Below are positions 35,760-46,343 of a stretch of DNA of 64,000 nucleotides, piece by piece (position 1 is the first letter of the stretch; each line of letters starts with the position of its first letter). The notes beneath the pieces are model-generated. The model ran no database searches and was not told the DNA's origin. It saw only the letters and a program-made list of their open reading frames with translations. The position numbers and the translations under genes were made by a program. Source of the stretch: Sabellastarte sp. h YS-2021 (Eukaryota > Annelida > Polychaeta > Sabellida > Sabellidae); assembly GCA_964017235.1 (NCBI GenBank), contig OZ024929.1, positions 113,817,793-113,881,792 of the forward strand. The letters are read 5' to 3'.

Positions 35760-36500
35760 TTATGTCATTAAATCTACTATCTCATTTCAATGAAAAGAAA
35801 AGTGTAGATCTATCTATCTGTAATAAACTACTATTAAAGATAATGCAAGAGGATTGGGAAACAAAGTTACCTAAGAAGCCAAAGCTGCGTGAATATCAAA
35901 GATTTAAGGAGCACCTAGATCTAGAGGAATATTTATATCTACCTAAACATAAAAGATCTCTTATTGCCAAAATTAGAAGTGGTACACTCCCTCTGGCCAT
36001 AGAAACGGGTCGTTACAGTAATATTCCTTTGGAAAATAGATTATGCACTTTATGCAATTCAAAGTTAATTGAATCTGAATTTCATTTCATGTGTATATGC
36101 AGTAAATTTGAGATAATAAGAAAAAAATATTTTGCTCAGTATAGTGCAAAATGGTTAGATTTTGAAATGTCAGATAGTGAAACAAAATTCCTTTATATTA
36201 TGAAAAACCACCAAAAGATTCTTGGTAATTTTATTGTGGAACTATGGGAATACAGAAAGGAGTTGTTGTTTAAATAGTATTGGTTATCATTATTCTTTCA
36301 AATTTGTACAATATGTTCAACACCAAATTATAAATTATATTTGTGTTTGCCGAGATATACCCAACATATGTTAAATGTTTGTAAATGAAGTGACTTATAA
36401 GCCCTAAGGGGCTGGGTGTTAAATTTGTTTTTTTTTTGCCTGTATAAACTGTTCATGTATAACACATGTCACTATAATAAAGAAATAAACTAACTATGAT
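35760..36500 (+). mobile_element. 5'-truncated LINE, C-terminal ORF2 fragment
   Basis: The frame ending at 36277 carries LPKHKRSLIAKIRSGTLPLA, IETGRYSNIPLENRLCTLC and ESEFHFMCICSKF, the conserved C-terminal region with a Cys/His knuckle of many invertebrate LINE ORF2 proteins. It ends FIVELWEYRKELLFK. A 3' UTR and end CACTATAATAAAGAAATAAA follow. It sits inside the family 2 element and ASB intron 3. Reverse-transcriptase core and endonuclease are absent. Related dead copy: 22990-23650. Confidence 0.78.
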
Positions 36501-36744
36501 TAAAACACAGCTATATTCTGAATGAGTGGGTATTTTGTTTAAAATGTAAAAAGGTGTTGATTAAATGCAGCCTTGTTATAATTAAAGAAAACCAAAGTTC
36601 TGGCTAACTAAACTGCCCTTTGTACTTTGACAAAAGAACACAAACTATAATCTATCTACACTCTGCTGAAAGAAACAGTAAAAATTTACACCTAATAAGT
36701 CACTTAATTAAATTTATAAAACTACAAAATCAATGTACTTGGAA

Positions 36745-36901
36745 TGTACTTGAAAGTAATTGAAAAGTACTTGGATATTTTAGCCAAGTACAAGTACAAG
36801 TACTTTTAATTTTCAACTGTCAAGTACAAGTACAAGTACTTGAAAAAGAGTAATTAAGTACAAGTACCAAGTACAAGTACTTGTACTCGCCCCAGGCCTG
36901 G
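36745..36901. repeat. (CAAGTA)n-rich element ending CCCCAGGCCTG
   Basis: CAAGTACAAGTACAAGTAC recurs several times in both orientations, ending in TACTTGTACTCGCCCCAGGC. The CAGGCCTGGGG end on the opposite strand resembles hAT-type termini (inference). No left terminus was fixed. Confidence 0.5.
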
Positions 36902-37528
36902 TTTATAGCATAGATACAATTATGTAACCTAGATTACAAGTTTTACACATTCTAACACATTCACCCTAACTGGGTAACCTGACATTTTTTTACTTGTTTC
37001 TAAATGTAATTACAGCAGTCGCTAACCTTGTTGCTGCCTGCGCAACCCGCCTTTTGGGGCATCTTTGACCCTCTTGTGTTTAACTTAACACAGAGTAATT
37101 GTTTGACATTAGGTCCTTTCTTTTTGCAGTTGGGCCTCATTGGTTAAATACAAATAGGGCATATTTTAAACTCAGAGTAAAGGAGGACTCAGAGATTGAG
37201 GGAGGAGCTTTGTTTACATAAGTGTGGCATTTAATCAATTAACATATATCTATTGTTTTTAGTAGCCAAATATTATGGATTATGTATAAAAAAATAGAAT
37301 AAAACAAGTATTTGCATCTTTTATTTCATTTTTATGTACTAATCAATAATGTTGACAAAATCACTCTATTATCATCCATTGCCGATAGTGGTTATGTGTG
37401 ACCACAGTTTCTTGACCTTCCGAACCTCCTTATTATCCTAACTTAAGGGATGTCTGCCAAGAGGTGCCAGTAAGTAAGAGTCTTATATTTTGTTCACATG
37501 TATAATTAGGCTTAATTCTTTTTATCAG

Positions 37529-37664
37529 GCTGTGATGTAAATAAGATGGACATGTTCCAGGAATCAGCTCTAGTCATACCAATCTGTAATGGAGATATTG
37601 AAATAGTAGAGATGCTACTGTTTGCAGGCTGTAAGCTCAACACCAGGGCATGGGGAAACCTAAG
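37529..37664 (+). CDS. ASB-type protein, exon 4 (ankyrin repeat)
   Basis: Acceptor TTTTTATCAG|, donor CTAAG|GTGGGT, 136 bases, phases 1 to 2. It encodes GCDVNKMDMFQESALVIPIC, NGDIEIVEMLLFAGCKLNTR, AWGNLR. This completes the ankyrin unit begun in exon 3 (DAG|CDVN) and adds another. Its phase 2 donor can splice equally well to the terminal exon at 39015 or to the one at 42295. Confidence 0.82.
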
Positions 37665-37794
37665 GTGGGTGCAGTAGTTTCTTATTATCTGCCATATAAT
37701 GAGTAATTTTTCACCTAATATTTGTCATGTATAGACCAGACACCTGTTAACAGAGAACGTTTGAAAAAAACTCCTATTTGTAACTGTAGACTAG

Positions 37795-38680
37795 TTTATA
37801 TTGATAGGCTCAAAAAACAACCGTAAAGAACTCCTTCCTCACTTCCCAATCAATATACTTGGTAATCCGATCTCACCAGCACAAAGTGTTGAGAAGCTCA
37901 GAGTTGTGTTCGACTCTAACTTCACTCTCTCAGACCATGTGTCACAGGTCATAAAATCAACCAGAGTTCATGCTAGAGACCTCTACAGAATTTGTCCCCT
38001 TCTTGACCTTAACACATCAGTTCTCTTAGCAAATGATTTGGTGAGCAGCAGATTGGACTATTGCAATTCTCTGTTCGTATCACTCACTGATTTTGAGTTA
38101 AAGAGATTGCATTGGGTCCAAAACTCACTCTGCAGGGTTGTCACCCGTTCCCCTAAATTCTCACACATTACCCCTCAACTAAAAAAACTCCACTAGCTCC
38201 CAGTCAGGCACAGGGTACAATTTAAAATAGGTCTCATTACATACAGAATTCTTAACCAAGGTCAACCAGCTTACCTAAGAGAATTAATTCATCCCTACAC
38301 CTTTTCCAGAAATACAAGGCGAAGCACCCCCAAACTTAAGTTCCTCCATACCCTCACTTTTGACGGTAGAGTTCATAAATCAATCGAACACTTTTCTAAT
38401 TCTTTCAGTCACTATGCCCCAGTTCTTTGGAACTCCTTCTCCTTCCAAATAAGAAATAGCCCCTCTGTTGCATCATTCAGGAAACACCTCAAATCCCACC
38501 TCTTCAACTCCAGTTTCCCAACTTAGTCTCCTTCCCTCTTGGTCACACCCATAACTCTGGATCACTGACCTTGACTACTGCTTGACTCTCCTTATGATAA
38601 ACAATTTCTGTTAACCAGCACACTGAGTTCCCCTTTGTGAAAGATATTGTATCTGCAAGCAGTAGATTAGATTAGATTAT
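37795..38680 (+). mobile_element. 5'-truncated L2/CR1-like LINE in ASB intron 4
   Basis: The plus strand encodes SSRLDYCNSLFVSL, LHWVQNSLCRVV, SHITPQLKKLH and, after a stop, APVLWNSFSFQIRN and ASFRKHLKSHLF. The 3' end reads GCACACTGAGTTCCCC, AAGATATTGTATCTGCAAGC and AGTAGATTAGATTAGATTA. It is disabled by at least one in-frame stop (near 38194). Same tail as the fragment at 18185-18246. Confidence 0.85.
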
Positions 38681-39014
38681 ACCCCATTTGCAAATGATTG
38701 TGGGTGTTAATTCAATTTTCAAAAGCACTACTTTTCAAGTATAACTCAGTAACTTTTGCTTATGGGTAGGTATAACAGGAGGATTTGTTGTGTATGTAAT
38801 TTGATTCTCATGATAACAATATTTACTATTTCATTGATGTAGCTCAAAGATGGCTTTTGTCTTACCTCTAGAAACGACTTACAATTTTAATGTATATGAA
38901 CCTGATAAACCTGAACCAATGCACAATTTTAAATGTAGCCTTCATTTACTATATTTATATAAAACACCACCTCTGTGTCCTCATGCACTGGTTACTGATC
39001 ATACCTGTTTACAG

Positions 39015-39573
39015 CATTCGGAACATTTGCTGGATGGAACTTTTCTTCCATAAAGATGGACCCTTCAGCCTTTTGTCATTGGCCGTGATGTATGGTCATT
39101 TTCACTTGGCCACCCTCCTCCTGCAGCATGGCTACAGGCCTAACAAGTATGAGATGTATGTCTTTCTAAAGATCATGAAGAACAGTGCTGGTGATATTGA
39201 TGAGAAAGGGAAGCAGCTCATACAGTGCTATGTTGCTGCTGGTCATCGGCAGAAGTCTGTTGATGAAAGGAGTATGTTAGATAACCTACTAAGCCCGCCA
39301 AATGTTGGCTTTAACCGCGAGACCATAAACTGGGTGAAGGAGCAGATCAGCTGTCCCGCACTGAAAGCCCTTTGTAGGATGAGCATACGTCATACGGTCA
39401 GGGAGAAAAAGAAGGACGTATCTATATATAGGAATCTGGGGAAGATACCTTTGCCACAGCAGTTACTGACCTATCTGAGGTTAGAAGCATACACAGAAGA
39501 TACTGTAGACACTCCAACATTTGCTGCACCTCAGCAGTGTGTCTGTTGTTTAGAGAGGTTTATAAATAACTAG
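39015..39573 (+). CDS. ASB-type protein, terminal exon 5a: ankyrin end plus intact SOCS box
   Basis: Acceptor CCTGTTTACAG| at 39014 accepts phase 2 and the frame runs to TAA at 39573, giving residues 178-363 of isoform A. It begins with an ankyrin unit (DGPFSLLSLAVMYGHFHLAT, LLLQHGYRPNKY), then a helical linker, then a SOCS box. ALKALCRMSI (residues 293-302) matches the BC-box rule A-L-x3-C-x3-I for Elongin C. IPLP (322-325) followed by QQLLTYL fits the Cullin-5 box. The C-terminus is Cys-rich (QQCVCCLERF). The product should form an Elongin B/C-Cul5 E3 adaptor. Possible poly(A) signal AATAAA at 41038. A homologous alternative exon lies 2.7 kb downstream. Confidence 0.85.
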
Positions 39574-40347
39574 GAGACACGTCAGGCAGGAGGCATATAC
39601 AGATTGACCTTGCATTTACAAATTTTACTGTATTCAAGTGTATGGCTAGGTTTATTCATTCTGACCAAACAACTATATCGATGTGAAGGTCTTTGTAGAG
39701 AAAAATATTACACTTCACACTGCTTCACTAAATTGACTATGGTGTGACTAGAACAAGGAGGAAATGGGGTTGCTTTTAAATGTAACCATTTGCTATTTAC
39801 ACACACACATATATATATATATGGCTGCCCTGGGCATTTCTTTGAAAATTATCTACCTTTTTCCACTATCTGGTTGAATCACTTCATAAGTGATATGTAT
39901 AACAGATATATATGTCCTCCACAAGCATGCGGACATTTAGCATTGAAGCTCTTCATTCAAGGTCATATATGGAGTGCCAAAGTATCCTACCTAGCAGACT
40001 TTAAAAGTGACTATGTCTCCCTTATTATTGATCCTAGAGGTTTTTGGCATGTCCAGCCAACCTGTAGGTAATTATGGGCTGGGAATGTTCTGATGTGGTT
40101 TCAATTTTGGGCAAATATTGGACCCCCTGGGTACTAAGGACTACTTGTCTATGACCTCTGAAATGTTAAGACTTTTTAAAATTTTGGACACCATCTTGAA
40201 TTTTGGCAGAAATGGAAAATGTCATTTATCTCAAAAACTGTAAAAACATTTGCAGTTTTTACACCTTCAAATTAATCACTGAACTATAAGGTGTACAGAC
40301 TGATATAGGTAAGCAAGGACATTTACTTGAGGTCAATTGAGGATATA

Positions 40348-40570
40348 CTGTAAAACGAGAAATGTTCGCAGCTATTAAAGTTCGTGGTTTTCCCTTTAAA
40401 GTTTAATTGGCACTATTAAAGTTCGTTGATTTTTCCCGTTTTTTGAGTAATAATTCCGTATTTGGGTGTATACTAGTACTAAGCTAAATTTCGGGCGATT
40501 TATTTCGTGCTTTTCCCGCAATCGCGAAATTCGCCGAATAAATCATCCGCAAACATTTCTCGTTTTACAG
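40348..40570. mobile_element. 223-bp palindromic MITE, TA target site
   Basis: Left CTGTAAAACGAGAAATGTTC, right complement GAACATTT-like CAAACATTTCTCGTTTTACA plus G, flanked by TA on both sides. The interior is rich in CG (TTCGGGCG, AATCGCGAAATTCGCC), unlike its surroundings. Mariner-type by TA site. It sits between the two ASB terminal exons. Confidence 0.82.
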
Positions 40571-42294
40571 TATACTGGACCAGGTAATTGTGACAAATTG
40601 ACAGTACCTAAGGTGCTGATATATTTGAACCTCTGTATGCACTTGACATGCAAAATGATGGATTGAAAATTCAGTTCAGGGAAAACCATTAAACATTTAC
40701 TGTTAGTTGCTTGTCTTTGTTCATGAAGCTTTTGATTGTTTAGCAATAATCTACTCCTGTATGTATTAGTTTTCCCTTATTTTCACCCATGTGGAACTTT
40801 TCCCATTTATTGAAATATGACATTTCACCCAGTTGGGAAAGGTCAGCATTTGAAATGGTCCAACTTTTGATTTAGCATGACATTGAAATATTGAGTTTCT
40901 TCAGGATTGGTTGTGTACTGCTGGTATGTGTATAAGAAAATTTATTGCCTTTAACTTGAGTGGTAAATGCTGAGATGCAGTGGCTTGCATATTGATGTAA
41001 AAGGATAGCCAACAAGTTTTAATCTCTTGTAAATCTGAATAAAAAATAATTATCTGCAGATAACAGTTTATGACTTTGCAGTATTCTAGATTATTTATAG
41101 AAGTTTATGTATTGTCAACAGTTCTCTTTCCCTTATGGAGTGTGGTATTTAATGATGGTGTGTAATGTTATCTGTTACAGTACTGTCTTAGTACGTCTGT
41201 ATTGTTTTGTTTGTGTTATTAAACAAAACTATCTGACTCAGTATCTCAAATAAATCATTGTTGAAGTAATAATTTCTTTCTTTCTGTTTTTGTTCATGGA
41301 GTACTCTGTTTATCTTTGCTGAGGGGTCTACACACCTACTTATACTGTAGTTACTTATTTCATGAAAACTCTCAATAAATTCATGCAATGATCAGCATGC
41401 AAATCTGTATCTACAAATGATAATACTTCCTATACATGCAAATTTGTATGCTAATTTTGAAAAACCTTCATCTCCTACCATAATCTCTTTCATAAGAACA
41501 TGTTGTGTTAATCAGTTGCAAAATTTGTTGCAATAATATAAAAAAAACTGTCAAAAAGAAATTTGTAAATTGCACAAATAAGTGAAATAATGTGAAATCT
41601 AGGAATTAACTTAGTCATCTGTAGCTGCCCAAACACTGTACACTAGAATAAGAGTGTCATTTTGAAAGTGTTATTAATTGTATAGTTTATGTTTTAATAT
41701 TCTTTATTTTTGATTTCTCTTGCTGGCCTGCCTGGCAGGAAATTATAAAATGTCTGCAGAGTACATCTAATATTATTTTGTCCTCTATTTTTCGCTAGTT
41801 TTGCTGCCTAGGTTTATCGCTAAGTTAGTAATAGCATTGGTTAGCTACTTTTCTCCATAACAACAAGGCTGGAACTTTTTTCACACCTATTTCTGGTTTT
41901 TAATAGTGATGAAAATGTGCAAATAATATTGATAACTGTCATAATTTTTAGCATAATAACTATTTTCATGTGTCATCACTGAGGATATCATTTTTCACTC
42001 CAATTCTTTGAATATAGTTGACTTTGGTCAAAGATATTGTTCACCTACTTTTTGATGCAGTGTCATTGCAAGATTTTAAGAGCTGTTTCTCCAATATCCA
42101 CGGGTTCTTGTTATGCTAAAAAAAATATTACATTTTTCTTGTTAGGGGCTTTAAAACTTGTGCTACTTGTACTTAAATTTGACCTACAAATTTGTCTTTA
42201 CTGATGCAGATTTTACACTGATAAGGTTTTGAAAAGTATGTGCAAGAGAGACAGTTCATAAACATCTGGCTGGCATGTTTTATATATGTTACAG

Positions 42295-42916
42295 AAAGAT
42301 CCGAGGTAAATATGAGGTAGACTTTCGAGACACTCTGACTGGTGATGGTCCGTATTCTCTGCTTTCCTTGGCTATCTTGTTCTCCTGGATAAACCTGGCA
42401 TGTCTGCTGTTGAGGCATGGATACAACCCTAATAAGTATCACCTGTACGACTTGGCCATAGGTGTTAAAGCTAGCATGGGTGAGCTGGGTGAAGACTTTA
42501 GAACACTGGTTCAGTGTTTATTTGATGCAGGTTATAAATTCAAACCCAGGGAGGAAGAACAGCTAGAATATCTCTTATGTGCTCCACATTCTGGCTATGA
42601 TGAGGTAGTAATTACTTGGATGAAGTCTTTCAATAGACTCCAAACTCTACAGGCTTTATCCATGTACTGTATTAGACAGAGACTACGCATACACACAAAA
42701 CAAAAATCAATTATCAGAAATATAGAACAGTTGGATTTACCCTCGGCTATAAAAGATCATTTGAGCCTAGCGAAATATAGAGAGAACCCCACTGAAGCCA
42801 TAAAAGTACAGCAACCTGAAGATCCCTTGTATTTTGCAATGCCAAAACAGAGAATTGCAAAAACCCGGCATGTCTATCTTGACTTTTGGCATGAATCTTG
42901 TTGTTGGTCAAAATAA
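42295..42916 (+). CDS. ASB-type protein, alternative terminal exon 5b with degenerate SOCS box
   Basis: Acceptor ATATGTTACAG| accepts phase 2; the frame runs to TAA at 42916, giving residues 178-384 of isoform B. It is homologous to exon 5a along its length: GDGPYSLLSLAILF, LLLRHGYNPNKYHLYDLA, TLVQCLFDAG, HSGYDEVVITWMKS. In the SOCS box, TLQALSMYCI (295-304) has Ser where the BC box needs Cys, and the Cul5 motif reads LDLP in place of LPLP-like. No second set of upstream ankyrin exons exists between 39574 and 42294, so this is best read as an alternative last exon of the same gene. The C-terminal extension is about 20 residues longer. AATAAA overlaps the stop at 42912; a more usable one is near 44046. 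Confidence 0.8.
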
Positions 42917-44780
42917 AGTTTAAAATGGTGGAAAAGTAGAAGTTTATGTACAATGTTTTTTTTTATTTTTACATGTTTTGTATAGAGTGTGAAAGACACA
43001 ATATTTGGCAAGATTTTGCCATTCTTAAAATGAGACTCAGGTAGTAACTTACACAGTAATTCTTTACAATTTTCTGGTTAATGCAAATGGAGGATTACTT
43101 TTGGTTATACTTCAGTTGGTTACTTACAATTTATCCATCTGAAGATTCCTGTTGAAATCTTCCAAATGTCAGAAATCATTTTATGAGAAAAATATCTTTA
43201 TTGAAATATTTCCTATTGCAGTTGATGCTACACTATAGGTCAGAGTGTGCTGATTTTTGCTGAGTTTGTTCAAAATCAATTGGTCAATAAGATGTAAACT
43301 GCTTGTAATGATTATATGACTTCTGCCTTGGCCTTAAATGACACAGCAAGCAACTGTGGGCTGATGGCTAGTGGTTCATTGTGCAGAAGGTTGAAGTATG
43401 CACTGCTTTCTAGCACTGCTTAAACTGTATGCTAAGTAGCATCAAAAATGATGTAGATATACTGAAAAAATATGGACTGCTATTGCAGTGTAGTTGCCAT
43501 CTTTCTGTTTCAAACTCATAGGCCTCTCAATGCTGGTGAACAGCATCGAATGATAGAGGTCTGACTTCGATGTTTGTATGGGATTTAATCCTAACTGGTG
43601 GTCATCAGTGGTTGGACTCTACTTTATCTGGCCTTTAGATGTTTAAACATGGGAGGAAAATCAAAACTTTAATTTTTTTTAAACAATACTTGGAACATTT
43701 AATACAAAAACATAGAGTAACATGTGGTCCTAAAGGTATAGAAATTGTGTTGATAGTTGCTTGTAGTACTATGTGCAGACAAGATGTTCTTGCTATCAAA
43801 GTAACTGGTTTAAGGAAAGTAAAAGAACAATGAACGAAATATTGCCAAATGAATAATGACCTCATCAGTGAAATTCACCAATAGGAAGTGCTGTATCCAA
43901 AATGATGTGTCTTCTCATTTAAATGAATGTTGTTAATGTGAAAGTATTGAGAGAAGAAAAGAAATTAACAAAACTCAATTTTTATTTTACAAAAAAGTTA
44001 TATACCTCTCGTATTTGACTAAAACAGACTTATCTTATATTTGCAAATAAAATTGTCATTGTTTTTTTAACAGATGGATCTATTTTATGATCTTTTACAC
44101 CACATTTTGTCACAAAGTCCAAAAAAATTATATAATTGCTGCTATATATAATTATATAATTGTCTCTTGTTCCATTTTCTACAGGTTTATAATCTGTTTA
44201 ATGTTATGAACAAGATATACATGTATTTGATCTTAAGTGCAACAGACAAGCATAAGTACCATTTGCTTTTTTTTTTTGTCTAAATGGAGTGAAAACAGTG
44301 ACAACTATCAATTGGTGTTTTTCACATTTAATGAAGACTACAACAGTCTGTACTACTGGGAATTAAAAGTTTTATGAAGCCCTAGACCCTCAATGGCACA
44401 TATAACTGTACATAACAATTAAGTTCTAGATAAAATGCATGATTCTTCAAAGGACTGATATCACAGATGGCTTTTGTTACAAATAGGGTAATTATCAGTA
44501 ATTGTTACAAGCATTGTTACTTGTGGTAGTGTGATACTTTAAACTTATGTATATAGAGTTGTTATTTCAAAAATATAATTTCTGAAATACATAAAAATGT
44601 AGAATCAGTAATTATTTGATACAAAATGAATGAGAAAAAAAAGAAACTTTTTTCACAACATTATTAATATTCTGAAAGAGCAGGAGGCTACCATGTTTTA
44701 AAAGCAAATGGTTCACATGATTAAAAGAAACATTGATAAAAGAAACGGGCACAAAACATGATATAGGACACTATGACAAG
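42917..44780. other. Intergenic space between two convergent genes
   Basis: AT-rich. Presumably holds the 3' UTR of ASB isoform B and the downstream region of the PPxY gene. No repeat or ORF recognised. Confidence 0.4.
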
Positions 44781-44785
44781 AGTAT

Positions 44786-44791
44786 TTTATT
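44786..44791 (-). terminator. Candidate poly(A) signal of the PPxY gene
   Basis: TTTATT on the plus strand (AATAAA on the minus strand) about 830 bp past the stop at 45623. Such hexamers are common in AT-rich DNA, so this is only a candidate. Confidence 0.25.
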
Positions 44792-44814
44792 GCTATTTGT
44801 ATAAATCTGAATAG

Positions 44815-45115
44815 ATCTGTGTAAGGAGGAAAATGCAATGTGTTCTTCTTCAAAAGGTACATAAATATGTCAGAGTGGATTATAAAACCTGTTTAAATCT
44901 AAAGCAATCTGCATGATCAAAGTGGAAAATGCAACCTGTTTTTCCAAACTGTTAAAGTTAAATAAATCTGCACAGTTAAAAGTGAAAATGCAACATGTTC
45001 TTCTTGAAGTATTAGATATGGATGAATCAGCAGGATTAAAGAGAAAGCATGTTCTGAATTATTAGAAGTGAATAAAGAAGCAGGATGAAATTGGAAATAC
45101 AATGTGCTGGAAACA
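44815..45115. repeat. Degenerate ~60-bp tandem repeat downstream of the PPxY gene stop
   Basis: Segments such as GTGGAAAATGCAACCTGTTT, GTGAAAATGCAACATGTTCT and ATCTGCACAGTTAAA recur about every 60 bp. The minus-strand open frame across it is an artefact. It lies in the probable 3' UTR of the PPxY gene. Confidence 0.5.
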
Positions 45116-45622
45116 AATTTTGGCACAAATACAAAATTATAGCCTTGCCCAATATATCCTATCTTAGGAACCTGAAAATATATTCTGATTAAACCGCAAA
45201 TCCAGGGTAATGGGGTAAATTTCAATGGAAAGTCTAGATTGCTAAAATAATGGTGAAATGGACCACAGTATGTGACATTTGCCAGGGAAGAAATGCATAT
45301 TTCCTTAATTTGGGGAAACCCCATTTATGAATTTTTGTGACAACATTAGGCCTGTGATATCTCCTGCTGAAAACTGGTACAAATTTTGATTACTAGTCTA
45401 TCAAAGGGTGCCCCCATCCCCCCAGTGAGTCTCCCGTACTCTGATGAATTTCACATTTCTTAATTTATGTCCTTTGATGTTAAGAGGGATTTACTTGTAT
45501 GGGTTTAACTGTAGAGACCATAAACATGTCATTGAAGCATGTAACTACATGTACAGGGGTAGATGGTAGTGTCTCAGTTAACTGCGACCATCCATTAACT
45601 AGACTTAAAAAGAAGATGTTGT

Positions 45623-45814
45623 TCAGTAAGGGGCTGCAGTATTAGGTGCAGCCTGTACTGGCTGAGACCTCTCTCCTGGTATGTTGCTCGCATCTCCTTG
45701 AGTTTTGTATTCGGGTGGAGCCTGGCTATATGCTGGTGGATTTGCCATGCCATATCCTGCTTGTTGCTGATTACCATATGCTGGTGGCTGGACCATACCA
45801 TACGACATTCCCGG
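45623..45814 (-). CDS. PPxY membrane protein, last exon (proline/tyrosine-rich tail)
   Basis: Acceptor AAATTACAG| (phase 0) opens 63 codons ending TAC TGA at 45623. The tail reads PGMSYGMVQPPAYGNQQQ, AGYGMANPPAYSQAPPEY, then a low-complexity end QAAPNTAAPY. Three PPxY motifs (PPAY, PPAY, PPEY) are classic ligands for WW domains of Nedd4-family ubiquitin ligases and related adaptors. The exon joins the transmembrane exon 50349-50529 in phase 0 across a 4.5-kb intron full of nested insertions. The tail should be cytoplasmic. The family is unidentified. Confidence 0.75.
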   Translation of the reverse strand, partial: PGMSYGMVQPPAYGNQQQAGYGMANPPAYSQAPPEYKTQGDASNIPGERSQPVQAAPNTAAPY

Positions 45815-46343
45815 CTGTAATTTAGGACATAGTTATGATTTGACATTGTTAACAGAGTTATATTAGCATTTTATCAGCATTTCTAAAACAATATGAACCC
45901 ACAAGAGGTAAGAGGTGATTGCCAAAAATAAAAACAAATAGGCCAGTAGCCTCTGAGTGTAATGCGTGAAACCAATTGTAATTAAATTAATTGAATCATT
46001 TGTAAAACCAAACTGATGGGAATAAAAAAAGACAAAACTATAATATAGCATTTGGCTCGGGTAACAAAATTTCTGTGAAACATTAAAAAAATGATCTAGA
46101 TTTATTTAAATCACTTGTGAAAAGAACTAAATGGTTTTGATTAATTTGGGTTGTCCGTCACTTTCATAACATTGTATAGGTTATATCATAATGGGTAGTT
46201 TTTAGGGCAGAGGAAGCCAGTATATACCAGGCCCGGGATTCACAAAAGGTCTTAAGCAAAAAATTGTCATAACTTTAAGAGAAAAGTCTTAATTTTGTCT
46301 TAGATTTTGTCATAACTTTAAGACCACTGCAGGGCAGACTTAA

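Larger units (their letters stand above)
34940..37052 (+). mobile_element. Hairpin/minisatellite element, family 2, in ASB intron 3, split by a LINE
   Basis: Ends AGGCGGGTTGCG (34940) and CGCAACCCGCCT (37041-37052). The left end is a perfect 9-bp stem, GGCGGGTTG/CAACCCGCC, at 34941-34966, followed by CGTCCGTCTGTCTGTCCG and four tandem units of about 165-187 bp starting GTTTCCGGACTCTAA (35025, 35192, 35355, 35542). A second left-end hairpin at 35690-35716 restarts the element before the LINE at about 35760. Long open frames across the array are artefacts of repetition. Confidence 0.72.

Noticed and set aside
38850..39053. Short frame overlapping the start of ASB exon 5a
   Set aside because: It is in another phase and ends inside the exon; the phase 2 acceptor at 39014 defines the real reading frame.
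44917..45324. 135-codon minus-strand open frame downstream of the PPxY gene
   Set aside because: It overlaps a degenerate 60-bp repeat in the probable 3' UTR, is not preceded by a usable acceptor and has no recognisable domain.
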